64,000 nucleotides of DNA from an uncultured Clostridia bacterium (GTDB taxonomy: Bacteria; Bacillota; Clostridia; UBA1381), in assembly GCA_947631235.1 (NCBI GenBank), contig CANRKO010000001.1, forward strand, positions 124,001 through 188,000, given 5' to 3'. Positions 9,240 to 17,461 of this stretch are shown here, piece by piece. The first letter of the stretch is position 1. The number at the start of each line of letters is the position of its first letter. A model generated the notes under the pieces. It was not told the origin of the DNA and did no database searches. It worked only from the letters and a program-made list of their open reading frames with translations. The position numbers were made by a program, and so were the translations under genes.

Positions 9240-9273
9240 AAAAATACCGCGCCGTGTGCGCGGTATTTTTTTG
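9240..9273 (+). terminator. Rho-independent terminator
   Basis: aaaaataccgcgc-cgtgt-gcgcggtattttttt. Confidence 0.85.
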
Positions 9274-9358
9274 CGCCAAAACACAAGTTGACAACCCGCG
9301 CCGTTTTGTTGTAATATATATCTGTAATCTCATAAAGAGAGGTGGGAGGAAACAGCCT

Positions 9359-10075
9359 ATGTATATCGCGATATGTGACGACGAAACGGAGTTTGCCGAC
9401 GAACTTTTAAAAATGCTGGAGTGTGAATTTGACGCTCGCAAAGTCAGATGTAATTTTATAACGGTCGCAAGCGGCGAGGAACTGCTGGAGGAATGTAGAA
9501 GGAACAAGATTGACGCGGCATTCCTCGACATTATGATGCCGAATATTAACGGCTTTGAAATCGCAGAAAAACTGCGTGAAATAAAAAATAATATAATGAT
9601 TGTATTTGTATCCAACAAAGAAAACACGGTCTTTTCCTCTTATAAATACAACCCGATATGGTTTGTTCCGAAAAGCGATTTACGGTTTATAGGACAAGTT
9701 GTTGATAAAATCCTGAATAATATGAGCGAACGAGAGGGAAATCTCTCGCACATTCAAATTAAAACGGGAAACGTTGTAGACGAGATAGATTTGCGGAAAA
9801 TAAAATATTTCAAAACCGAAGGACATTACATAAGTTATTATATAAACAATTCAAAATCCGACAGTTTCAGATGCAAGCTCGGCGATGTTGAAACGCAGCT
9901 TTCAAATCTCTGGTTTGTGAGAGCGCACAAGCGTTACTTAATAAATTTGAGACAAGTACATTCAATCAAGAACGGCTCCGTAATTTTCTTTGACAAGGAC
10001 GCCATACCGATAAGCCGTTCTCAGATTGGCATTGTAAAAGAGAGATTTCAAGATTATTTGAGGAGCATAAGATGA
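9359..10075 (+). CDS. LytTR-family response regulator (AgrA-like)
   Basis: MYIAICDDETEFADELLKMLECEF...AAFLDIMMPNINGFEIAEKLR receiver; C-terminal LytTR region IKYFKTEGHYISYYINN...FVRAHKRYLINLRQVHSIKNGSVIF. ATG 9359 with upstream ggtgggagg. Confidence 0.93.
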   Translation: MYIAICDDETEFADELLKMLECEFDARKVRCNFITVASGEELLEECRRNKIDAAFLDIMMPNINGFEIAEKLREIKNNIMIVFVSNKENTVFSSYKYNPIWFVPKSDLRFIGQVVDKILNNMSEREGNLSHIQIKTGNVVDEIDLRKIKYFKTEGHYISYYINNSKSDSFRCKLGDVETQLSNLWFVRAHKRYLINLRQVHSIKNGSVIFFDKDAIPISRSQIGIVKERFQDYLRSIR

Positions 10076-11373
10076 TAAATAATATTATTGAATGGACGGC
10101 GACCGTCATACAAAATTTTCTGATTGTGTGGTTCATATCAAGCTACTGCGGATATAAATTCGAGGGTAAAAAGAGGTATGTATGCTTTGGCATCATTTTG
10201 GCTGCCGACTGTCTTTTTGTCGGCATTTTAAACCGTTTCATGCCGTATGACGGCGTTTTATCGCTCATATCCGTATTTATGTATATAGCATATTGCAGGG
10301 TGTGCCTTAAAAATGACTTGTATGTTCACATATTCATATCCTGTTTTGCAATGGTCATAATTTTCACAATATCGAGCGTTATTTTTGCGGTTGTGTCAAA
10401 TATAACCGACATAACGCTTTTAAATTTGTACAGCGGCTTTTCGGTATGGAGAACCGTAATTCTCGCCGTTTCGCTGCTTTCGGAGTTTGCACTTTACCGT
10501 TTTATTTTACATTTAAACAAGGCTTACGAATTGTCGAGAAAGGAGTGGCTTTTATTCGCGCTTTCGATGATGGCGACGTGGCTTGCCGTAATTTTGTTTA
10601 ACAAAGCCGCCATGGCTGCGGAGGAAATAAAGCCGTATATGCTGCTCGTGTCGCTTATTATGTTAGCGATAAATATATTGCTGTATTATTTTGTTTTGAA
10701 AATAAATAAGGAAACCATAGCGAACCGAGAACTGCGAATGTTTAAAATGCAGTACGACAGCATATGCGAGTCGGAAAAAAACCTTGCATTGTCATACGAA
10801 AGCACATACGCGTTAAAGCATGATTTGGAAAAGCACCTTGTCGCCATTGAAACGAAAGCGAAACAAAGCGGAGACCGAGCCGTTGTCGATTACGTGACCG
10901 CGGTATTAAATAAGTACTCCGCGTATGTGCATAACACCGTGTTCACAAACAGCACGGTGTTCAACGCCATAATGAACACACGTCTTGAAATGTGCAAGCA
11001 CAGAAAGATAAAAGCGTACATAAAAGCGGAAAATAACGCTTTGGATAACGTCAAGGACGAGGACATTGCCGTATTATTCGGGAACATATTCGACAATGCG
11101 ATTGCGGCAGCCGAAAAAACCGATGAAAAAATAATAACGCTGGACGTTTGCGTGCAGGACGCGTACATTTCAATATATATGAGAAACAGCTTTGACGGCA
11201 AGACAGACCCCAAATCAATAAACGAAAAACCAAGGGAATTACTTTTGGACGGACATGGAATCGGACTTCGCGTTGTTGAAAAAATCGTCAGGGAATACAA
11301 CGGAATGATAAAGCTTTTTTCCGAAGAAAATATGTTTTGCTGTGACATTCTTCTCGAAAATTACCAAACTTGA
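10072..11373 (+). CDS. GHKL-domain sensor histidine kinase (AgrC-like)
   Basis: Multi-TM N-terminus; ALKHDLEKHLVAIETKAKQ H-box, N-box DIAVLFGNIFDNAIAAAEK, G-box GHGIGLRVVEKIV; overlaps the regulator gene. Confidence 0.92.
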   Translation: MINNIIEWTATVIQNFLIVWFISSYCGYKFEGKKRYVCFGIILAADCLFVGILNRFMPYDGVLSLISVFMYIAYCRVCLKNDLYVHIFISCFAMVIIFTISSVIFAVVSNITDITLLNLYSGFSVWRTVILAVSLLSEFALYRFILHLNKAYELSRKEWLLFALSMMATWLAVILFNKAAMAAEEIKPYMLLVSLIMLAINILLYYFVLKINKETIANRELRMFKMQYDSICESEKNLALSYESTYALKHDLEKHLVAIETKAKQSGDRAVVDYVTAVLNKYSAYVHNTVFTNSTVFNAIMNTRLEMCKHRKIKAYIKAENNALDNVKDEDIAVLFGNIFDNAIAAAEKTDEKIITLDVCVQDAYISIYMRNSFDGKTDPKSINEKPRELLLDGHGIGLRVVEKIVREYNGMIKLFSEENMFCCDILLENYQT

Positions 11374-11398
11374 CAAAAACCCTACCAAATTTGACAAA
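11362..11398 (+). promoter_or_regulatory. LytTR/AgrA-like direct-repeat binding site candidate
   Basis: taccaaacttgacaaa (11362-11377) and taccaaatttgacaaa (11383-11398): 15/16 identical, 21-bp period, ending 4 nt before the -35 of the next promoter. Confidence 0.7.
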
Positions 11399-11402
11399 GG
11401 GG

Positions 11403-11431
11403 TTGAACACAGGAAACGGATAAACTATAAT
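11403..11431 (+). promoter_or_regulatory. Predicted promoter of agrB-agrD operon
   Basis: TTGAAC (11403-11408), 17-nt spacer, TATAAT (11426-11431). Confidence 0.75.
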
Positions 11432-11470
11432 ACTATTAAGGATATTATGTGTAAAGATGGGATAAAATAT

Positions 11471-12067
11471 ATGAAATCCCTATCGGAAAGCATAGCGGAT
11501 TTTTATATTAAAAAAAATATAATAGATCCCGCCCAAAAAGCCATATATGTATATGGTATATCATTGTTGATAAATGATGTGGTTGACTGCTGTATAATTT
11601 TAATACCTGCCGTAATTACGGGTCATGCGATGTACGGCATTGTATTTTTATCGGTGTTCTGGCTGCTGCGTGTGCATTGCGGCGGATTGCACGCAAAAAA
11701 AGTGTGGATATGCGCTCTTATCATGCTATTGACTTTTTGTGCCGTCTGCATAATTACATATATAACCAGCGAGTACTACAATGTGACTTGGAGCATAATC
11801 ATCTTTGTTGTGTCTGCGCTTACCATGTTGCCGATTATCCCCGTAGAGAATCCAAACAAAATGCTGTCACCGCGTATGAGACGTAAGAGCAAATGCATGG
11901 GTATTACTATAATGATTTTGTTTGCGGGATTATCTGTTGTTTTATCAGCATACGGTATTCGCGTGGGTATGGTTATATCATACACTGTTCTGTCTGTTGC
12001 AATCTTAGCGATTATTGGGAAAATATATAATCGAAAAGGAGGTGTGCAAAGTGGTGAAAATACTTGA
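11471..12067 (+). CDS. agrB: AgrB-like accessory gene regulator (peptide-processing membrane protease)
   Basis: Multi-TM protein with LLRVHCGGLHAKKVW (conserved H..C region of AgrB). Start is 11471 or ATG 11447; the tool start at 11342 lies inside the kinase gene. Confidence 0.92.
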   Translation: MKSLSESIADFYIKKNIIDPAQKAIYVYGISLLINDVVDCCIILIPAVITGHAMYGIVFLSVFWLLRVHCGGLHAKKVWICALIMLLTFCAVCIITYITSEYYNVTWSIIIFVVSALTMLPIIPVENPNKMLSPRMRRKSKCMGITIMILFAGLSVVLSAYGIRVGMVISYTVLSVAILAIIGKIYNRKGGVQSGENT

Positions 12068-12188
12068 CACGTTAGTAACAATGACAGCAAAGACAGCGCT
12101 TAAAGCGGCTGAATCATCTGTAGGATATGCCTCTCATGCAGGTACATATCAGCCGAAGGAGCCAAAGGAACTGAAGATGGCTAAATGA
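12051..12188 (+). CDS. agrD: AgrD-like cyclic lactone autoinducer prepeptide (45 aa)
   Basis: Not in the ORF track (too short). RBS aaaggagg then GTG: MVKILDTLVTMTAKTALKAAESSVGYASHAGTYQPKEPKELKMAK*. Amphipathic leader plus YQPKEPKELK tail typical of AgrD; overlaps the 3' end of agrB. Confidence 0.88.
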   Translation: MVKILDTLVTMTAKTALKAAESSVGYASHAGTYQPKEPKELKMAK

Positions 12189-12240
12189 GTTTGGTATCAT
12201 TTTGCCCGAGAGTACAGAAAAAAGAAAGGAATGATTTACA

Positions 12241-12717
12241 ATGAAAAAGTTTAAGAGACTTATCACAATGACGCTTGCCGCTGTTATGGCGGTATCGACT
12301 GTTGGCATAGCCGCATTTGCAAAAGAAACCGTCACATATGATAATGGCATAACTATGACAATATATGACGAGGGCGAGTACGACAAGACTATACCCCGTA
12401 CAGTGGACATGACATTTTCACAAAAGCTTACGGCAACTCTTAGTTATTTGAGGTCGCTGGAAACATCGTCATACATCATGACATTATCGTCTGACGAAAC
12501 AGAGATTGATGTTCTTTTTGACAATGCACCGTCAACCATGCTATATAATACCATGTATGATGTAACCAACGATACTTATGTGATTGACGACCAAGGTCCA
12601 TATCATTATGGCAAAGCAGTAACTTATTCGGGTCTGACAAAGGGTCATAAATATAAGCTGGGATACAGAACAACAGGAGCAACCATTTCGGTTTCCGGAA
12701 CGGTTAATTCATACTAA
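12241..12717 (+). CDS. Secreted protein of unknown function
   Basis: Signal peptide MKKFKRLITMTLAAVMAVSTVGIAAFA; RBS agaaagga; directly downstream of agrD. Confidence 0.7.
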   Translation: MKKFKRLITMTLAAVMAVSTVGIAAFAKETVTYDNGITMTIYDEGEYDKTIPRTVDMTFSQKLTATLSYLRSLETSSYIMTLSSDETEIDVLFDNAPSTMLYNTMYDVTNDTYVIDDQGPYHYGKAVTYSGLTKGHKYKLGYRTTGATISVSGTVNSY

Positions 12718-12741
12718 TCAAAGTGAAAGGAAGAAAAAACC

Positions 12742-13434
12742 ATGAAAAAAATTATTGCACTTATAGCGTCTGCTGCGCTTATGATGTCTGCCGTAACGGC
12801 GTTTGCGTACCCCGACTGTGACAGCGAGGCGGTGAAGGAACTGTCGCTTATGGGCGTTGTATCGGGTGACGAAAACGGCAAATTCAGACCGGACGACCTG
12901 CTCACACGGGCGGAATTTGCAACGATGGTATCCATTGCCGCAGGCGTCAATGAAACTTTTAAGGACAGCGATTTGCCGAAGGAGAGCCAATTCTCCGACG
13001 TGGGAACGGGCTACTGGGGCTTTAAGTACATCACGTACAGCGCAAACAACAAATTCATAGACGGTTTTGAGGACGGTACTTTTAAGCCCGACGAAAACGT
13101 TACATATGCGCAGGCTGTAAAAATATGCCTGTCGGCAATCGGCTACAACATCATGATAGACCAAAACGCGCAAACGTCCGCGTGGTACGAGCCGTGGCTC
13201 GAAGTTGCGCGGGAACACAAACTGGTTGATACGGCGGAAAGCAACCCGAACCGCAATATAACGAGAGAAGAATCGGCGGAGCTTGTGTATAAAACCGTGA
13301 ATATGCCGCTTTGCGTGGTAAGGGAATTTGACCTGTCCGCAGGCAAGGTTGACTTCCGTCTGTGCGACGGAACGGCGGACGAGAACGGAGAGGTTATGCC
13401 GCTCGAAACCCTTGCAACAAAATATTTCGGCTGA
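12742..13434 (+). CDS. SLH (S-layer homology) domain protein
   Basis: Signal peptide MKKIIALIASAALMMSAVTAFA; AVKELSLMGVVSGDENGKFRPDDLLTRAEFATMVSIAAG and FIDGFEDGTFKPDENVTYAQAVKICLSAIGY are SLH repeats. Confidence 0.93.
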   Translation: MKKIIALIASAALMMSAVTAFAYPDCDSEAVKELSLMGVVSGDENGKFRPDDLLTRAEFATMVSIAAGVNETFKDSDLPKESQFSDVGTGYWGFKYITYSANNKFIDGFEDGTFKPDENVTYAQAVKICLSAIGYNIMIDQNAQTSAWYEPWLEVAREHKLVDTAESNPNRNITREESAELVYKTVNMPLCVVREFDLSAGKVDFRLCDGTADENGEVMPLETLATKYFG

Positions 13435-13463
13435 TTTTCGCCGCGTTCGGAAGTATAGGATAA

Positions 13464-13490
13464 CGGGGACACTAAAATTTTAGTGCCCCT
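13464..13490. repeat. GGGGACACTAAAATTTTAGTGTCCCC palindrome, copy 1
   Basis: cggggacactaaaattttagtgcccct, 30 nt after the SLH gene. Confidence 0.85.
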
Positions 13491-13530
13491 TGTGCATTGA
13501 TAACAACCCCCGAAAAATTTTAAAAAAGCA

Positions 13531-13561
13531 TTGACAAAAATCGGGGGGGGGGTGTTAAAAT
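13531..13561 (+). promoter_or_regulatory. Predicted promoter with G10 homopolymer in the spacer
   Basis: TTGACA (13531-13536), aaaatc-G10-tgt, TTAAAA/TAAAAT (13555/13556); spacer 18/19 nt. Confidence 0.65.
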
Positions 13562-13606
13562 AGAGATATAGGCATGGCGAATGCTTAAAAAGAAAGGAGA
13601 AAAATC

Positions 13607-14518
13607 ATGAAAAAAATTATTGCATTGATAGCGTCGGCTGCGCTTATGATGTCGGCGGTTAATGCGTTCGCGTATTCGGATTACGCCGAAACGGAGGCGA
13701 CGGAATTTCTGTCCGCGCTGAACATTATCTCGGGCTACGAGGACGGCACGTTCCGACCCGATAACAACATAACGCGCTCCGAAATCGTGCGTATGCTTGT
13801 GTGCGCGCGCGGGCAAGATTACGGTTACGCCGACCTGCCCGTGGAAGGGAAAGAAAAGCTGAACGAAACCGAACCGCTGCCTTACCCCGACGTGGATATA
13901 AATTCGTGGGATTGGGGTTACTGGTTCCAAGCGAGGAATATCGGATTTATCAGCGGCTTCGAGGACGGAACGGCGCGTCCGAACGAGAATGTTACATACG
14001 CGCAGCTTTTAAAAATGCTTGTGTTTATGACCGGCTACGAAACATACGCTAAGGTTGAAGGCGGTTATCCGAACGGATATATCCTTTGGGCGGAGACAAC
14101 GGGTATAAGCAAGGGTATCACTGTCGTGCCCGACGCGAAGGTCACGAGAAAGGACGCGGCGCAGCTTATATATAACGCCATGAATGTACCCGTGATTATT
14201 GTTGACAGATTTGAAAACAATATGCCCGTGTTTGCTGTTATGGACGGCACGGCGGGCTACGCGTGGAAAACGCTTTTGGAGGCTCAGTGGATTTTCAAAG
14301 CGGAAGGCGTAGTAAACAGCGTGTCCGGCGACAATGTAAACTTCCACATCACAAACTCCAAAAACTTCGACGGTAAGGCTTACGACGAAAAAACTGCCGA
14401 AACGGTACAGCTTAACAGAAACGGCTTTGACCTCAAAAAAGGCGAAAAGTACACTCTCCTTATAGAGAAACCGGATCAAGACGTGGAAGAGTATAACGTA
14501 AAATACATTTTTAAATAA
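13607..14518 (+). CDS. SLH domain protein, paralog of 12742..13434
   Basis: Nearly identical signal peptide MKKIIALIASAALMMSAVNAFA; LNIISGYEDGTFRPDNNITRSEIVRMLV and FISGFEDGTARPNENVTYAQLLKMLVFMTGY. Confidence 0.93.
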   Translation: MKKIIALIASAALMMSAVNAFAYSDYAETEATEFLSALNIISGYEDGTFRPDNNITRSEIVRMLVCARGQDYGYADLPVEGKEKLNETEPLPYPDVDINSWDWGYWFQARNIGFISGFEDGTARPNENVTYAQLLKMLVFMTGYETYAKVEGGYPNGYILWAETTGISKGITVVPDAKVTRKDAAQLIYNAMNVPVIIVDRFENNMPVFAVMDGTAGYAWKTLLEAQWIFKAEGVVNSVSGDNVNFHITNSKNFDGKAYDEKTAETVQLNRNGFDLKKGEKYTLLIEKPDQDVEEYNVKYIFK

Positions 14519-14552
14519 TCGATAGATTGACTGTATAGGATAAAAGGGATAA

Positions 14553-14580
14553 CGGGGACACTAAAATTTTAGTGTCCCCG
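14553..14580. repeat. GGGGACACTAAAATTTTAGTGTCCCC palindrome, copy 2
   Basis: Perfect 28-bp palindrome cggggacactaaaattttagtgtccccg. Confidence 0.9.
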
Positions 14581-14619
14581 TGTGTTAAAAAGGTATTTAC
14601 AAAAAAGGAATGGTTTACG

Positions 14620-15093
14620 ATGAAATCGAAAAAAGCAAAAATCCTTTTACTTCTCGGTTTGGCTGTTGTTATAATCGCCGTAATCGCGGTCTTAATACTT
14701 GTTTTCGGAAAAGAACGGTATTATGTGACGGTGTATACGGGCGAAAACGAGCATTGGTCGTGCAGCTACACGGTATACGAGGACAGATGCGAGGAAACAG
14801 GCTTGTATGACACAAGATTTGAGGTCGTGTACAAGGACGGCAAAATTCCGGCTGAAAAAGTGACTGCCAGACTTATGCACGGTAATGCCGAAATATCATG
14901 CTCCGAAAATAAATCCGACGGTGACGGAGTAGTGCTGCCGAGCCGCATGATTACGGGAGGTGCGACCTCCGGCAAACCTGTTTACACCATGCCGCTTACG
15001 GCGCTTATCGGTACGGACGACGGTGAATACGAGAGCGTGCCGTTGTCCGAACAAAAATCCCTTTGGACAGACAAGAAATCCATGGAATGGTAA
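14620..15093 (+). CDS. Single-pass membrane/secreted protein of unknown function
   Basis: MKSKKAKILLLLGLAVVIIAVIAVLILVFGKERYYVTVYTGENEHWSC...; RBS aaaaagga. Confidence 0.65.
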   Translation: MKSKKAKILLLLGLAVVIIAVIAVLILVFGKERYYVTVYTGENEHWSCSYTVYEDRCEETGLYDTRFEVVYKDGKIPAEKVTARLMHGNAEISCSENKSDGDGVVLPSRMITGGATSGKPVYTMPLTALIGTDDGEYESVPLSEQKSLWTDKKSMEW

Positions 15094-15123
15094 TAGGCGC
15101 GTCTGCAAATAACGAGAGCATAT

Positions 15124-15168
15124 CGGGGACACTAAAACAGCGGGGACACTAAAATTTTAGTGTCCTCG
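15124..15168. repeat. GGGGACACTAAAATTTTAGTGTCCCC palindrome, copy 3 preceded by a half copy
   Basis: cggggacactaaaacag (half) then cggggacactaaaattttagtgtcctcg and a T run. Confidence 0.85.
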
Positions 15169-15348
15169 TTTTTGTGCGCAAAAATACAAAGCAAAAGCAT
15201 ATGAATAAAAAATTAAGAAAATTTTTCAAAAAAGGCTACACAAAACGGGAAAAGTATGATATAATATAACGGATAATGGGTAATTATGACTATCCGATAT
15301 AAAATCCGCGCTCGATGCGGACAAACGAAAGGGGATATTGGAGCGGAT

Positions 15349-16227
15349 ATGCTGAGAAGTATGACAGGCTACGGCAGACGGGAACTGATAGCCGACGGCA
15401 AGAGAATATATGTCGAGGTAAAGTCGGTAAACCACCGCTACAGCGATTTCACGATAAAATACCCGCGCCGTTACGCGTTTCTGGAGGATAAGATAAAAAA
15501 GCGCGCGGCTGAAAGTATAACGCGCGGTAAGGTGGACATTTCGCTGACGATTGAAAATTACGAAAGCGTTGACGAGGAAATCACGATAAACCGTGCGGCA
15601 GCCGAGAATTATATCGAGGCTTTGAAAAAGCTGCGCGACGAGTTTTCGCTTACGGACGACATAACCGTTATGGGCGTGGCGCGTAATCAGGACGTGTTCA
15701 CGGTCGTTAAAAAGGATGAGGATGAGGACGTTATCTGGAACAACGTCAGAACAGCTCTTGACGGCGCACTCGAAGAGTTCACGCTTATGCGTCAAAGAGA
15801 AGGCGAGCGTATACAGCAGGATCTCGAGACGCGTATAGAGTACATGAAAACGCTTGTCGAGCGCGTGGACGAGCGTTCGCCCGAAACTGTCGCGGAATAC
15901 AGAAACCGCCTGTATGATAAAATCAAGGAGGTTCTGGAGGACAGGGAGATTGACGAGGGACGCGTGCTTACCGAGGTCGCCATATTCGCCGACAAGGTCG
16001 CGGTAAACGAGGAGACGGTGAGACTTAAAAGCCATTTCGTCGAGTTTAACGCGATAATAAACAGCGGCGAACCGGCGGGCAGACGGCTCGACTTCCTGAT
16101 ACAGGAGATAAACAGGGAAACAAACACGATAGGCTCTAAGGCGAGCGACATCGAGATAGCGAAAATAGTCGTGGAACTTAAAGGCGAGATAGAAAAGCTG
16201 AGAGAACAGATACAGAATATAGAATAG
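15349..16227 (+). CDS. yicC: YicC/YloC family protein
   Basis: [40 protein letters not shown]...; C-terminal [23 protein letters not shown]. Confidence 0.95.
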   Translation: MLRSMTGYGRRELIADGKRIYVEVKSVNHRYSDFTIKYPRRYAFLEDKIKKRAAESITRGKVDISLTIENYESVDEEITINRAAAENYIEALKKLRDEFSLTDDITVMGVARNQDVFTVVKKDEDEDVIWNNVRTALDGALEEFTLMRQREGERIQQDLETRIEYMKTLVERVDERSPETVAEYRNRLYDKIKEVLEDREIDEGRVLTEVAIFADKVAVNEETVRLKSHFVEFNAIINSGEPAGRRLDFLIQEINRETNTIGSKASDIEIAKIVVELKGEIEKLREQIQNIE

Positions 16228-16247
16228 AAAAGAATAGAGGGATAAAA

Positions 16248-16508
16248 ATGCGGCTTATAAACATAGGATTTGGCAACATGGTAAATGCGGAGAGGGTGAT
16301 AAGCGTGGTAAGCCCCGACAGCGCGCCGATAAAGCGTATTATCCGCGAGGCGGAGGACAAGGGCAATCTTATAAACGCCACCTACGGCAGACGCACCAGA
16401 GCCGTCATAGTAACAGACTCGGATCATATCGTTCTGTCCGCACTGCAGACGGAAACGGTCGCGGCGCGTCTCGGCGCCGACACGGGCGAGGAGGATAAAA
16501 ATGAGTAG
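16248..16508 (+). CDS. remA: DUF370/RemA family regulator
   Basis: [55 protein letters not shown]. Confidence 0.95.
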   Translation: MRLINIGFGNMVNAERVISVVSPDSAPIKRIIREAEDKGNLINATYGRRTRAVIVTDSDHIVLSALQTETVAARLGADTGEEDKNE

Positions 16509-17103
16509 GGGAGTGTTATTCGTAATGTCGGGACCCTCGGGTACCGGCAAGGGAACTATCTGCGAAAGGCTCATAGCCAACGCGGACAACAACGTGTTCC
16601 TGTCCGTATCGTCCACGACGCGTGAGATGCGCAAGGGCGAGACGGACGGCGTAACCTACAACTATACAACGGTCGAAAAATTCGAAAAGATGATAGCGGA
16701 CGGCGAAATGCTCGAATACGCGAAGTACGGCGGCAACTACTACGGCACTCCGAAAAAAGCCGTCGCCGATATGCTGAGCGCCGGACGCAGCGTGCTTTTG
16801 GAAATCGAGGTTCAGGGCGCGCTGAAGGTAAAGGACATATTTCCCGACGCGGTGCTGATGTTCGTCGTGCCGCCGTCAATGGCGGAGCTTAAAAAGCGGC
16901 TCACCGAGCGCGGACGCGAAACGGACGAGCAGATAAAGGAGCGTATGGAGACGGCGAAGTGGGAGTTTACGAAGTCACCGCTTTACAGCCGCATATTCGT
17001 GAACGACTCGCTCGACGACTGCGTCAAAGAGGTTGAGGACGCCATGCGCGAGGAAACGGAAAAGCGCGGTCTTATAGACAAACTTATATCGGAAAATTAT
17101 TAA
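16501..17103 (+). CDS. gmk: Guanylate kinase
   Basis: [19 protein letters not shown]...[21 protein letters not shown]. Confidence 0.97.
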   Translation: MSRGVLFVMSGPSGTGKGTICERLIANADNNVFLSVSSTTREMRKGETDGVTYNYTTVEKFEKMIADGEMLEYAKYGGNYYGTPKKAVADMLSAGRSVLLEIEVQGALKVKDIFPDAVLMFVVPPSMAELKKRLTERGRETDEQIKERMETAKWEFTKSPLYSRIFVNDSLDDCVKEVEDAMREETEKRGLIDKLISENY

Positions 17104-17120
17104 ACTGGAGGAATATAATT

Positions 17121-17438
17121 ATGATGATCAAACCCGGAATTACGGAACTTTCAAAGTGTGTGGACAGCCGTTACACGCTTGTCGCGATGGCTGCAAAGCG
17201 CGCGAGAATGATCGGCAAGGAACGCACGTCGGACGAGGAGGCTCACGGCGTTGAAAAACCCGTAACGATAGCCGCCGACGAGATCATGTCGGGCAAGATA
17301 GGCTACGTGCGCTCGGGCGCAATCGAACGCGCAAAGGCTTGGGAGGACGAAAAGCAGGCTGCGATAATGTCGCTCGGCTCGACGCTCGGCGAAGAGGGCG
17401 GCGTTGAGGTCGTTGACTACGAGGACGAAGAGGAATAA
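17121..17438 (+). CDS. rpoZ: DNA-directed RNA polymerase omega subunit
   Basis: SRYTLVAMAAKRARMIGKE...EKPVTIAADEIMSGKI; between gmk and priA. Confidence 0.9.
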   Translation: MMIKPGITELSKCVDSRYTLVAMAAKRARMIGKERTSDEEAHGVEKPVTIAADEIMSGKIGYVRSGAIERAKAWEDEKQAAIMSLGSTLGEEGGVEVVDYEDEEE

Positions 17439-17461
17439 TTCACCGATAGGACTGAATTTGT

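Noticed and set aside
13464-15168. Repeated GGGGACACTAAAATTTTAGTGTCCCC copies as a CRISPR array
   Set aside because: Copies are separated by whole genes, are perfect palindromes and have no regular spacers or cas genes.
15226-16035. 269-aa minus-strand ORF
   Set aside because: Antisense to yicC; no supporting features.
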